The notes beneath the pieces are model-generated. The model made no database searches. It was not told the DNA's origin and was given only the letters and a program-made list of their open reading frames with translations. Source: an uncultured Prevotellaceae bacterium (lineage in GTDB: Bacteria; Bacteroidota; Bacteroidia; Bacteroidales; Bacteroidaceae). Taken from it: 56,942 nt of DNA. Below, piece after piece: positions 15,908 to 24,376 of the stretch; within the stretch, counting starts at the first letter, position 1, and each line of letters begins with the position of its first letter. Location of the stretch: positions 1 to 56,942 of the forward strand of contig CAMKEM010000012.1 of NCBI GenBank assembly GCA_946411565.1, written 5' to 3'. A program made the position numbers and the translations under genes.

Positions 15908-17119
15908 ATGAACAAAACAAAAAGATCCATCTTTCTAACTGCCGCGCTGGCATTAGCCTTGAGCGGAGTACAGGCACAGGGTGTCAACGGTGTTTTCACT
16001 TCTGCAAAGAAAAAAACTCTGCTTGAAAAGAACGCACCAACATTGCGTGAGTATCTCAAGATACGTAAGAATTCCATTGAGGCATGGAACGCTATTCCGG
16101 CAAGCGAACTGAAACCAGTAACTCTTACTGCTAACGTAGTGGCAAAGAATCGTGCAGGTTATCGCGAACTCAGGGTGCGTGAGTTTCATTATGTAGGTGA
16201 CTGCGGATATACTGATGGTGGACAGGATGCAGGTGTAGAGACACAGACAACAGCAGCAGCGGTGTTTGCCTCTGACCTTGCCGACAGCTACATCAATCAG
16301 GCTGCACTTGCAGGGATAGATATTGACTCCCTGACAATAGAGATACACGGACAGCCTGACAAAGAGCCTACAAATCGTGTAAAATACAATAGAAACTTCC
16401 TATACACCATATACGTGGATTCTCCTGCATCAGACGAGGAACTTGAACGTCTGGCACAGTTGGCAGAAGAAAACTCATCGGTGGTAAACCTTATCAAACA
16501 GGCTGTTACAGTACCTGTAAACATTGTCTATAAGCATTCACCACGCGAACGAGTAATAGAAGGTGAAACTCTTGAGGGATTGCGCGAGTATATCCACGGC
16601 AAGCGTCAGGCAAAGCTTGCTTATCAGAGCAAACCAAGACCTGCGACTGCACCAGCACCAGTAAAGAAGACGGGTCCTTGGGTTACTGTATTGCCTAACG
16701 GAACACGTCAGTTGACAATAAGTAACAAATATCTCATTGTTCACGACAATCCTGCATATCTCGGTGGTACTAATCTCGGACTTACCTCTCGTGAAAATGC
16801 GCTTGGTGTTCTCGGTACTTGTCTTACGCACATCTCAGAAGGACAGGCAGCATTGCTGAATCTCGATATTGACTCTTTGCACGTTCAGGTTGAGGGTGAA
16901 TGGGATCCACGTGCCGGACGCAAGGGATTCGAGAATGAGTCTATCGCCCCACAGAACCTACGAGTAACCCTATATGTTACTACCCCTGAGCCATACACAG
17001 CCATTCAGAAGTGGATTGAGCAGACGGAGAATGTATGTCCGATGTATAATGTGTTCAAGGACACTCAGACTTTTGAGCATAAGATCGTAAGGGTTAAGAG
17101 AAAAGGAAGTAAGAAGTAG
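15908..17119 (+). CDS. Exported tandem-OsmC-domain protein (paralogue 2)
   Basis: A 403-residue protein with a signal peptide (1-24, ending VQAQ) and two OsmC-like halves. The N-terminal half (about 70-205) has VTLTANVVAKNRAGYRELRV, GDCGYTDGGQDAG (C99) and ASDLADSYINQAALAGIDID. The C-terminal half (about 258-395) carries the canonical pair C305 (VLGTCLTHIS) and C377 (ENVCPMYN), with YLGGTNLGLTSRE and EWDPRAGRKGF. A proline/alanine-rich linker (about 240-256) joins them. One internal Met. Together with paralogue 3, 47 bp downstream, it has its own regulon promoter. The glycine-rich GDCGYTDGGQDAG segment is shared with paralogue 3 but lacks its Cys in paralogue 1. Confidence 0.83.
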   Translation: MNKTKRSIFLTAALALALSGVQAQGVNGVFTSAKKKTLLEKNAPTLREYLKIRKNSIEAWNAIPASELKPVTLTANVVAKNRAGYRELRVREFHYVGDCGYTDGGQDAGVETQTTAAAVFASDLADSYINQAALAGIDIDSLTIEIHGQPDKEPTNRVKYNRNFLYTIYVDSPASDEELERLAQLAEENSSVVNLIKQAVTVPVNIVYKHSPRERVIEGETLEGLREYIHGKRQAKLAYQSKPRPATAPAPVKKTGPWVTVLPNGTRQLTISNKYLIVHDNPAYLGGTNLGLTSRENALGVLGTCLTHISEGQAALLNLDIDSLHVQVEGEWDPRAGRKGFENESIAPQNLRVTLYVTTPEPYTAIQKWIEQTENVCPMYNVFKDTQTFEHKIVRVKRKGSKK

Positions 17120-17166
17120 ATGAAATCTTACATTAGTTTATCACTAAAAAAAGAGTTTTAAGATTT

Positions 17167-18387
17167 ATGAAGAAAAATATAATAGCACTTACAATAGCCG
17201 CATTGTCGGTAGCAACAGTAGCACAGGCACAGGGACCACTTGACGTATTCCGCTCTGATGCCACAAAACAGAAACTTGAACAGAATGCGCCAAGTCTGCG
17301 CAGTCACCTAAAGCAGCGTAAGGTGGCATTGGAAGCATGGAACGCTCTTGGTGCAAAGGATCTCAAGACCGTGACTCTTACAGCCAACGTAGTAGCAAAG
17401 AATCGCTCCGGTGCTCGTGAACTGCGTGTAAGGGAGTTCCACTACCTCGGTGATTGTGGATATTCACACGGCGGACAGGACTCAGGAGTAGATACACCAA
17501 CAACTGCACAGGCAGTATTTGCCTCTGACCTTGCTGACAGCTATCTGAATCAGGCAGCGTTACTCGGTATAGACATTGACTCGCTGACGATAGAGATTCA
17601 CGGACAGCCTGACAAGGAGCCTACAGGGCGCGTGTGGTATCCTCGTAACTTCCTCTATACGCTCTACATAGATTCACCTGCCAGCGATGCAGAACTGGAA
17701 AAGCTCGCGGTACTTGCAGAGCAGAACTCACCGATAGCAACGCTCGTTAAGCAGGCTGTAGTGCCACAGCTCACCATTGACCTTAAACCATCACCACGTG
17801 TGAAAAAGGTAGAGGGTGAGACACTTGCGGGGCTGCGTGAGTACATCCACGGCAAGCGTCAGGCATTTCAGGCAAGTCGTGAAAAGCAGGAGAAACTGAA
17901 GAACGAGAATAAGGATAAGAAGGAATTGAAGCCACAGGCACCTAAACACGGTCCTTGGGTGAAGGTATTCCCTAATGGTGTTCGTCAGTTGACGGTAAAC
18001 GACAAATATCTCATTCTGCACGACAATCCAGAGTATCTTGGAGGTTCAAACACAGGCATGACATCGCTTGAGGGTACACTGGGCATTCTCGGTACCTGTA
18101 TCACACACATTTCACTTGGACAGGCAGCAGAACTGAATCTTGATGTTGACTCAGTATCGCTCACCGTACAGGCAGAGTGGAATCCTGTAGCAGGTCGCAA
18201 GGGACATGAGAAAGAGTCTATAGCATTGCAGAATGTGCGCTACACCCTCCATGCTCTGACACCAGAGAGTGAAGACAAGGTTAAGGAGTGGCTCAATCGT
18301 GTAGAGAAGATCTGTCCGATGTATAATCTTTTCAAGGATACTCAGACCTTCGAGCATAAGATTGTAAGAGGAAGTTTTAAGAGATAA
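17167..18387 (+). CDS. Exported tandem-OsmC-domain protein (paralogue 3)
   Basis: A 406-residue close paralogue of the upstream gene, most similar over the N-terminal half (LTANVVAKNRSGARELRVRE; GDCGYSHGGQDSG with C97; ASDLADSYLNQAALLGIDID). The signal peptide ends VAQAQ at about 22. The linker (about 236-262) is highly charged, rich in Lys and Glu. The C-terminal OsmC half keeps both cysteines (C311 in LGTCITHIS, C383 in KICPMYN) and the AGRKGHEKES segment. It lies 47 bp after paralogue 2, so it is co-transcribed, and arose by tandem duplication. A long hairpin spacer follows. Confidence 0.83.
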   Translation: MKKNIIALTIAALSVATVAQAQGPLDVFRSDATKQKLEQNAPSLRSHLKQRKVALEAWNALGAKDLKTVTLTANVVAKNRSGARELRVREFHYLGDCGYSHGGQDSGVDTPTTAQAVFASDLADSYLNQAALLGIDIDSLTIEIHGQPDKEPTGRVWYPRNFLYTLYIDSPASDAELEKLAVLAEQNSPIATLVKQAVVPQLTIDLKPSPRVKKVEGETLAGLREYIHGKRQAFQASREKQEKLKNENKDKKELKPQAPKHGPWVKVFPNGVRQLTVNDKYLILHDNPEYLGGSNTGMTSLEGTLGILGTCITHISLGQAAELNLDVDSVSLTVQAEWNPVAGRKGHEKESIALQNVRYTLHALTPESEDKVKEWLNRVEKICPMYNLFKDTQTFEHKIVRGSFKR

Positions 18388-18540
18388 AATTATCACATAA
18401 GTGAAGAGTGAAGAACTAAGAGTGAAGAATTTAAGTTAGTATTGCAGTTTAAGGTCGTTTATTAACTTAACGCTATAAAATGTAACTTAAATTCTTCACT
18501 TTTCACTCTTAGCTCTTCACTTTCTTAATTCTTAAGAACA
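18388..18540. repeat. Long hairpin spacer of gtgaagaa words
   Basis: GTGAAGAGTGAAGAACTAAG (18401-18420) and following words are mirrored by CTTAGCTCTTCACTTTC-type words at about 18488-18525; AAGAATTTAAGTT pairs with AACTTAAATTCTT. This is a strong transcribed hairpin between OsmC3 and the next gene. Confidence 0.8.
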
Positions 18541-19185
18541 ATGGAATATCAGAGACTTACAATACTCACAGCGTTAGCACTTGCTAGCATCCAGACCTCG
18601 TTTTCCCGACAGGGCAATGCACCGTTGTCTTGGGCTTCTCCTTCTGAATCTGAAGGAAATGCGACTGCAAAAAAAATAGATGCGGACTCGCTTAGATACG
18701 TTTTCCCTCCTGTTTTCCAAGCTGTTACTCCTCACCAGTCTCTGGATTCGCTTCAAGCTGAAGCAATACGACAGATTGCCGCACGACAAGGAAAACATTA
18801 TGGATGCTCTGCTATCTCTTTGACTACAATAGCCGCCACATTAGGTTCGGTCTTCACGGAAAAACAACTGAGGAGTATGTCTGAAAGTTTCTCAGGCGGT
18901 ATAGGTCACAAGTTCTCGCAAGGCACATGCGGAGCACTATCAGGTGCTATAATGGCTATCGGCTTCTATGCCCACGGTGACAAGGAGAAGCATCAGAGTT
19001 TGGCAAGCGAGGTGTATGATGAACTCAAGAAACAGGAAGGTACCGTTGCTTGTGGTGACATCTATGGTAAATTCCACTTCGGACATTGTGACGGTTGTAT
19101 CGGATGCGTTGTAAGCAAAGTGTTGGAAATACTTTACCGTGAAGGGGATATACAGACAAAGACCGTACAAATTACTAATTACTAA
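18541..19185 (+). CDS. C_GCAxxG_C_C-family redox protein with a signal-like N-terminus
   Basis: A 214-residue protein. After a hydrophobic N-terminus (about 8-22) and a Ser/Glu-rich linker comes the cysteine pattern of the C_GCAxxG_C_C family: C89 (YGCSAIS), C130 (GTCGALSGAI), C171 (ACGDIYG), and C183/C186/C189 (HCDGCIGCV). Members are putative redox or metal-cofactor proteins of unknown reaction and are usually cytoplasmic. Export, the position after the OsmC genes and the regulon context suggest thiol or sulfur redox chemistry in the periplasm. The start ATG at 18541 follows the hairpin spacer. The signal peptide is weak, so localisation is only moderately sure. Confidence 0.72.
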   Translation: MEYQRLTILTALALASIQTSFSRQGNAPLSWASPSESEGNATAKKIDADSLRYVFPPVFQAVTPHQSLDSLQAEAIRQIAARQGKHYGCSAISLTTIAATLGSVFTEKQLRSMSESFSGGIGHKFSQGTCGALSGAIMAIGFYAHGDKEKHQSLASEVYDELKKQEGTVACGDIYGKFHFGHCDGCIGCVVSKVLEILYREGDIQTKTVQITNY

Positions 19186-19305
19186 TTACGAATTACCTAT
19201 TTAGCATTGTTCGATAAAATTGTGTTTGCTCGTGATTGCTTATTGTAAATAGGTAATTAATAACTCGTAATTGATAAACTGCTAATTCGTGATTAAATTA
19301 AGGAC
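19186..19305. repeat. Inverted array of aattacgaatta words (second block of this family)
   Basis: AATTACTAATTACGAATTAC followed by CTATTTAGC is mirrored by GTAAATAGGTAATTAATAAC and CTCGTAATTGATAAACTGCT. It has the same words and layout as the block at 11676-11806. Confidence 0.72.
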
Positions 19306-20241
19306 ATGAAGAAATTTGCATTATATTTTATTTTAGGATTGTTCTCGGTAAGTATCTTCTCATCATGCAGTAGCAGCGAAGAAGATAGCCCTGTGAATAT
19401 CACCATACCAACAGATGTGGAATGCTGTAATGCGGAAGAGACATTCCTTGCCTATACCTTCCTGAATAATAGTTACGTAAAGGAGATACCATCATTGCGC
19501 GACACGATTGGAGGAAAGTATGCGGTAAGTGTCTATTCTGCCAACGGAAAACTGCACTTGGGTTACAACGACTTGTTCTTTGCTGTGACCAAGATCTCAA
19601 ATCAGGGATATGTACGTAATTTCACCGTTACGGATATAACACCTATTATGACCATGACGGTTATGGGCATGAAACATTCCACTCCTGCAATAACCGTGAG
19701 CAAGGTCTATGACGAGACGTTTCCTGCCGTGCATCGTGCATGGGTATCATATGTAATGAGTACAAGCGACAAGGGATATTGGGAATTGTCATACAAGATT
19801 TCAACAAACGGTCTGTCAACCGTTCACGCTCCATCGCAGATAACAGTAGATGCGCTTGCACAGGGACAGACATGGCTAAAGTCGTTCAAGTATAATGACA
19901 CGACCTATTATCTCACGCTCGTCAATCCTAAAGACTACCAGACTGGCATCAACACCATAGAGGCTTATATATCAAGGCAGGGAACAGATAAGGAAGTTCC
20001 TTACGCCCTATCGGAAGATAAGTTTACTATTGAGATATATCCAACAATGCCCGACATGGGCAACCATACATCACCCGACAACAAGACTCTTACCTTGCAA
20101 GGTGACGGTAGCTACAAGGGGCAGCTAAACCTTACAATGACAGGTACTTGGGATATTCATCTGCATATAAAAGATGCTGATGGTAATACGGTGGCTGGTG
20201 GTGAAGGGCTGAGCGATTTGTATTGGACGGTTAGTATTTAA
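19306..20241 (+). CDS. Lipoprotein with two YtkA-like domains
   Basis: A 311-residue lipoprotein (lipobox with Cys at about 21, SIFSSC). Two related halves follow, each with a PxM/H motif typical of YtkA-like domains: TPIMTMTVMGMKHSTP (about 111-126) and IYPTMPDMGNHTSP (about 243-256). The end, GSYKGQLNLTMTGTWDIHLHI, is the usual closing segment of the family. YtkA-like domains are associated with copper handling. The Met/His clusters here could coordinate copper, which often affects periplasmic thiols. An adjacent cysteine pair occurs near residue 40 (ECC). It follows the C_GCAxxG gene, probably in the same operon. Function inferred only from fold and context. Confidence 0.68.
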   Translation: MKKFALYFILGLFSVSIFSSCSSSEEDSPVNITIPTDVECCNAEETFLAYTFLNNSYVKEIPSLRDTIGGKYAVSVYSANGKLHLGYNDLFFAVTKISNQGYVRNFTVTDITPIMTMTVMGMKHSTPAITVSKVYDETFPAVHRAWVSYVMSTSDKGYWELSYKISTNGLSTVHAPSQITVDALAQGQTWLKSFKYNDTTYYLTLVNPKDYQTGINTIEAYISRQGTDKEVPYALSEDKFTIEIYPTMPDMGNHTSPDNKTLTLQGDGSYKGQLNLTMTGTWDIHLHIKDADGNTVAGGEGLSDLYWTVSI

Positions 20242-20282
20242 CTCCTTACAACTTGAACTTGCGAAACTTGAGTAATTAAGCT

Positions 20283-21518
20283 ATGCGAAAATTAAAATAT
20301 TTATTATTGATGAGTGCGGCACTCCTATGGGGTGCCGTATATTCTAATGCCTGCACAAGTATCATCGTGTCAGGCAAAGTGACTCCAGACGGCCGACCAT
20401 ATATATTCAAGAACCGCGATACGCACGACCAGAACAATCTGGCAATACAGCTACAAGGCTCTCGCTATCGCTTTATCGCCATTGTAGCAGCAAAGGATTC
20501 GCTATACAAGAGTGTATGGTCAGGACATAACGAGGTGGGTTTTGCCATTGCTAATACTGCGGCGTACAACCTGAATGGAAAACACGTTCCTGGGAAACCA
20601 CGTCCGCAAGGAGACGAAAACGATGGTAGTCTCATGCGGAAGGCATTGGAAACCTGCAGAACTCTGGCAGACTTTGAGCATCTGCTTGACAGTATCAAGG
20701 CACAAGGTCCTATACCTTCCAACTCAAACTTTGCCGTACTTGATGCAGAAGGTGGTGTTGCCTATTATGAGACTGGAAACAAGGGATATGTGAAGTTTGA
20801 TGCCAATGATCCGCTGGTAGCCCCTTACGGATTTATTGTCCGCACAAATCACGGAATGTCTGGCGAACGGTCAATGGATCAGGGTATTGAACGCTATATG
20901 GCAATGAGCGACTATGCCACTCGTGCCAGCTATGCCAATGATCTTGGTTTTGAGAACATCATCCGTAAAGTCACGCGTTATCTGAAACACGGACTGACGC
21001 ATATCGACCTTAACGACCTGCAGCCGCAAGATGACTCCCAGCCTGTATATTACCCGTTCAGAGATTTCATCCCTCGCAATCTTACCGCGTCAGCCCAACT
21101 TATTCAGGGTGTAAAGAAGGGCGAAGAGCCATTGCGTACAACTGCATGGACGATTGTTGGTTGCCCTCTGACAACAGTTGCCATTCCATTATGGATAACG
21201 GCAAACGGTAAGCTCCCAGATGTGGTTACGCATCAGCAGCCGGGACAACAGGCTAAGCTTGTAGAGTTTGGACTTGAACTGAAGCGCCAGCTTTTCCCGA
21301 TAGAAAGAGGCAATGGGCAAGACTATATCAATCTCGCTCGTCTTATAAATCACTCTGGAACAGGCATTCTTCAGAAGATAGAACCTATCGAGACTGAAAT
21401 AATACGCCGTGCTAAAGGCATTAGTCAGAGCGACAAGCCGGACAATGAGATTTCGGAGTTTTACCGATGGGTTGAGAAATACATTAAAGAACAATACAGT
21501 TTGCTGTTGCAAATATAG
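20283..21518 (+). CDS. Exported Ntn-type linear-amide hydrolase (C45/choloylglycine-hydrolase-like)
   Basis: A 411-residue protein with a signal peptide (1-23) that ends exactly before a cysteine: SNA|CTSIIVSGKVTPDG. Mature Cys1 is therefore the expected N-terminal nucleophile. Family features are GRPYIFKNRDTH (Arg/Asp of the Ntn site), WSGHNEVGFAIANTAAYN and FGVxRTNHG-type GFIVRTNHG. Such enzymes cleave linear amides (bile salts, acyl-amino acids, beta-alanyl or gamma-glutamyl compounds). In this setting it could free a sulfur amino acid from an amide conjugate in the periplasm; the substrate is not readable. It lies 41 bp after the YtkA lipoprotein gene. A new promoter follows. Confidence 0.82.
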   Translation: MRKLKYLLLMSAALLWGAVYSNACTSIIVSGKVTPDGRPYIFKNRDTHDQNNLAIQLQGSRYRFIAIVAAKDSLYKSVWSGHNEVGFAIANTAAYNLNGKHVPGKPRPQGDENDGSLMRKALETCRTLADFEHLLDSIKAQGPIPSNSNFAVLDAEGGVAYYETGNKGYVKFDANDPLVAPYGFIVRTNHGMSGERSMDQGIERYMAMSDYATRASYANDLGFENIIRKVTRYLKHGLTHIDLNDLQPQDDSQPVYYPFRDFIPRNLTASAQLIQGVKKGEEPLRTTAWTIVGCPLTTVAIPLWITANGKLPDVVTHQQPGQQAKLVEFGLELKRQLFPIERGNGQDYINLARLINHSGTGILQKIEPIETEIIRRAKGISQSDKPDNEISEFYRWVEKYIKEQYSLLLQI

Positions 21519-21529
21519 GTTTATTTTTG

Positions 21530-21537
21530 TATCTTTG
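21530..21537 (+). promoter_or_regulatory. -7 promoter element of the symporter gene
   Basis: TATCTTTG, 28 nt before the ATG at 21566, partly after the stop of the preceding hydrolase. No regulon palindrome is seen upstream, so the symporter may have separate control. Confidence 0.6.
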
Positions 21538-21565
21538 CAGCCACATATAGAATCGACAAATAGAT

Positions 21566-22780
21566 ATGAAGAAAACTCTTTTATGGATAGGTGCGCTCTT
21601 GGTAGGTGCTATATTAGGATTGTTGGGCTTGGCATGGCTCAATAGTCTTATGGATTTTGTTGCAACGGTCTATACACGATTGTTCCAGTTGTTGGCTGTG
21701 CCTACTATTGTGTTGGCTGTTATAACCACCTTTGCCACTTTCGGCTCAAAGGGATCTGGCAGAATCTTTGGGCGCACCTTAATATATACGTTGCTGACCA
21801 CATTCTCGGCAGCTATCGTAGGTGCTATCCTCTATGTCATCGTTGCACCGGGAAATCTGCCTGTTGAGGCTATTGGTCAGGCAGGCAATGCCATTGCTGA
21901 TATGCCACAGCAATCATACTATGATCATATCCTCTCGGTAATTCCTAACAATATCGTAAAGCCGTTTCTTGAGGGTAATGTGCTGTCGTTGTTGCTCTTG
22001 GCATTTGCCGTCGGTATAGGTATTTCAAAGTTACCAGAAAGCGAGAACAAGTCCGTAATCGTAAAGGGGGTGTTAGGTTTGCAGGACTTGCTCTTCCTGC
22101 TTATCCGTGGTCTTATCTGGACTCTCCCTCTGGGCATCGTGGCTTTCTCTGCCCAGCTCTCTGCCCAGGTGTCAGCTGGTGTTGTTGCCGATTCTATAGG
22201 AAAATACGTATTGGTAGTTCTCGGAGGAAACGTCATCCAGTTCTTTGTCGTCCTGCCTCTGTTCCTTTTGTCAAGAGGCATGAACCCTATCCACGTGTTA
22301 GGCAGAATGATGCCTGCCGTACTTATGGCTCTCTTCACCAAGAGTAGCGCGGCAACCCTTCCTGTTACGATGGAAAGTGCAGAGAACCGTCTGGGAGTAC
22401 GTAAGAACATCGCCCGTTTCGTACTTCCTATATGCACAACCATAAACATGAACGGATGTGCAGCCTTCATTCTCGTAACCTCTCTCTTTGTGATGCAGAA
22501 TGGCGGCACACCTATCACGTTACCGACCATCCTTTTGTGGATCATAATCTCCGTTGTCTCTGCCATAGGAAACGCAGGTGTCCCTATGGGCTGCTATTTC
22601 CTAACCCTCTCTCTAATGTCGGGTGTTGGAGCTCCGATAGCCATTCTCGGCATCATCCTTCCGATCTACACCATTATTGATATGATTGAGACGGCCGAAA
22701 ACGTATGGTCAGACTCCTGCGTGGCAGCCATCGTGAACAGCTACGATAAGGAGCCTGTCTCCCCTACTCCCGAAGCCTAA
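21566..22780 (+). CDS. Dicarboxylate/amino acid:cation symporter (DAACS family)
   Basis: A 404-residue inner-membrane symporter with about eight membrane helices and re-entrant loops. Family motifs are KSSAATLPVTMESAENRLGV (serine-rich loop, about 262-281), CTTINMNGCAAF (about 289-300) and GNAGVPMGCYFLTLSLMSGVG near 335-355. DAACS members move glutamate, aspartate, dicarboxylates, Ser/Thr or cystine with Na+ or H+. Location at the end of the sulfur block makes cystine or a released amino acid attractive, but sequence alone does not decide. It is followed by a terminator-like hairpin at 22808-22855. Confidence 0.9.
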   Translation: MKKTLLWIGALLVGAILGLLGLAWLNSLMDFVATVYTRLFQLLAVPTIVLAVITTFATFGSKGSGRIFGRTLIYTLLTTFSAAIVGAILYVIVAPGNLPVEAIGQAGNAIADMPQQSYYDHILSVIPNNIVKPFLEGNVLSLLLLAFAVGIGISKLPESENKSVIVKGVLGLQDLLFLLIRGLIWTLPLGIVAFSAQLSAQVSAGVVADSIGKYVLVVLGGNVIQFFVVLPLFLLSRGMNPIHVLGRMMPAVLMALFTKSSAATLPVTMESAENRLGVRKNIARFVLPICTTINMNGCAAFILVTSLFVMQNGGTPITLPTILLWIIISVVSAIGNAGVPMGCYFLTLSLMSGVGAPIAILGIILPIYTIIDMIETAENVWSDSCVAAIVNSYDKEPVSPTPEA

Positions 22781-22807
22781 CGCATCTTCACAGCATATTC
22801 TCAAATA

Positions 22808-22855
22808 GAAATTCTCAGACCAGAAGCCCCCTCTTCAACGTCTGGGAATTTTTTG
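22808..22855 (+). terminator. Terminator after the symporter gene
   Basis: AAATTCTCAGAC and GTCTGGGAATTT form the stem, followed by TTTTGTTT. Confidence 0.75.
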
Positions 22856-22860
22856 TTTAT

Positions 22861-22877
22861 CTCACCCTATGGGTGAG
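22861..22877. promoter_or_regulatory. Short perfect palindrome upstream of the sigma factor gene
   Basis: CTCACCC-TAT-GGGTGAG, 7-bp arms, followed by a partial copy (GTGGGTAAGTCTC). It could be an operator or a small hairpin; its role is unknown. Confidence 0.4.
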
Positions 22878-23049
22878 TTTTACTATGTGGGTAAGTCTCA
22901 TTGTCTCCTATTCATAAAAGCGATGGTAAAACAAATTCACGTTATTCAGGTATCTATTTGTGGAACTTAAATAAAAAAATCAAGAAAAAATTATATGGGG
23001 GGTAATTGATTTCGAGCTTCAATCGTTATAATAATAAAGCAAGAAAATA

Positions 23050-23571
23050 ATGATATCACTATTTGCACATAAAAGACGAATGAAAGAAGAGGAGTTTGAT
23101 GATCTCTTCCGAAATTCGTATGCCCGACTATACAGACTTGCCTATTCCATTCTGCATGATCAGGAAGATAGCAGGGATATAGTGAGTGGGGTATTTGCCG
23201 ACTTGCTTGATAAATACAAGCTTAGTTCAGAAATCACAGAGGCATATCTCTTCTCTATGGTTCGAAGTCGCTCCATTGACTTGCTTCGTCATCGTAAAGT
23301 GGAAGATGAGGTTCGACAACAGTTGCTCTTGGAAAACAGAATCCAGGCATTACCTGATGTTGAGCATGAAGAGCATATAAAGGATGTGCTTTCGTTTATC
23401 AACACGCAACTCACTCCTCTGACGCGCACGGTACTTCGTATGTGCTATGATGAGAAGCGTAAGTATAAGGAAGTGGCATCTGAACTTGGCATAAGTGTAC
23501 AGGCTGTAAACAAGCATATCTCTCAGGCTTTGCGCAAACTGAGAGAGCACTTTAATACAAGCGCCACTTAA
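23050..23571 (+). CDS. ECF-type RNA polymerase sigma factor
   Basis: A 173-residue ECF sigma factor. The sigma-2 region covers about residues 10-80 (DLFRNSYARLYRLAYSIL, RDIVSGVFADLL, SMVRSRSIDLLRHRK). The sigma-4 region covers about 112-170 (LTPLTRTVLRMCYDEKRKYK and ELGISVQAVNKHISQALRKL). The next genes encode a membrane anti-sigma and an outer-membrane receptor with an STN domain, the usual FecI/FecR/FecA-type signalling set of Bacteroidetes. It probably controls the receptor operon. The spacer upstream (22878-23049) shows no clear housekeeping promoter. Confidence 0.93.
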   Translation: MISLFAHKRRMKEEEFDDLFRNSYARLYRLAYSILHDQEDSRDIVSGVFADLLDKYKLSSEITEAYLFSMVRSRSIDLLRHRKVEDEVRQQLLLENRIQALPDVEHEEHIKDVLSFINTQLTPLTRTVLRMCYDEKRKYKEVASELGISVQAVNKHISQALRKLREHFNTSAT

Positions 23572-23659
23572 AAAATGAATAGTGAAGAATTTAAATTACC
23601 TTTTATAGCGAAATGCTGGTTGCAACCAGAAGGTAAAACAATTAAAAAGAAACAAAACT

Positions 23660-24220
23660 ATGAAGCAAAATGATAATATTGAGTTTGAACTGATGGAGGC
23701 TTTCACATCAGAGAAATCTGACAAGGATATTGGTATGCCAGATATTGAGCAGGAACTCGCTATGATAAAGGAAAAGCATAGCCGACAGACATTCCTTCCT
23801 ATGCGTAAGATTGCCGCCTCTGTTGCCATTATTATGGCTTTGAGCGGAATTACATTGGCTGCTGTGGTAAATAGCGACAGACTTGCCCAATTCTTTACTC
23901 ATAATAAAGAAGAAATGCCTGTATCTGCCGTTACAAAGACATCAGTTACGAAGAATAGTAACCTTATCATTATGCCTTCTGATACTGTCGTTGTGCAGAA
24001 AGGTTATATCATATTCGATGATACTTGTCTTGCTGACATCATGACAAGCATCAGCAATAACTATCACATAAATGTAGAGTTTAGTAACAAGGAACTTAAA
24101 TCTATAAGACTACATTTCAGATACAACACATCCGATAGTATTGAAGACGTTATAAAGACTCTCAATATGTTTGAGAAGATAAAGGTTAGATATGACAACG
24201 AAAAACTGGAAGTAGAATAA
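23660..24220 (+). CDS. Short anti-sigma-like membrane protein with DUF4974-type C-terminus
   Basis: A 186-residue protein: cytoplasmic N-terminus (about 1-48), one membrane helix (about 52-72, IAASVAIIMALSGITLAAVV), then a periplasmic part ending in a DUF4974-like domain (LADIMTSISNNYHINVEFSN; VIKTLNMFEKIKVRY). Full FecR-type anti-sigmas are about 300-350 residues with a FecR domain in the middle. That domain is missing here, so signal transfer from the receptor STN domain may go straight to the DUF4974 part. It lies 88 bp after the sigma gene. Confidence 0.8.
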   Translation: MKQNDNIEFELMEAFTSEKSDKDIGMPDIEQELAMIKEKHSRQTFLPMRKIAASVAIIMALSGITLAAVVNSDRLAQFFTHNKEEMPVSAVTKTSVTKNSNLIIMPSDTVVVQKGYIIFDDTCLADIMTSISNNYHINVEFSNKELKSIRLHFRYNTSDSIEDVIKTLNMFEKIKVRYDNEKLEVE

Positions 24221-24376
24221 CTCAACTTTCGCATAGCTCAAGTTGCAGGTTTGAAGGTTCTTTGGTTAAAAGGTTTTTAGGTCGGAATGCCATTAACGAG
24301 GCAGACCTTATAATCTACAACCTCAAAACCTTAAACCCCCATGAAGTTGAGCTTGCGAAACTTTAAAAATTAGTTT
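24221..24376. repeat. Inverted-repeat spacer (ctcaactttcgc / gttgagcttgcgaa)
   Basis: CTCAACTTTCGCATAGCTC (24222-24240) is mirrored by GAAGTTGAGCTTGCGAAACT (24344-24363). AAGGTTTTTAGG-type words are mirrored by CCTCAAAACCTTAAACC. Same family as the gaps at 5566-5813 and before 20283. Confidence 0.75.
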
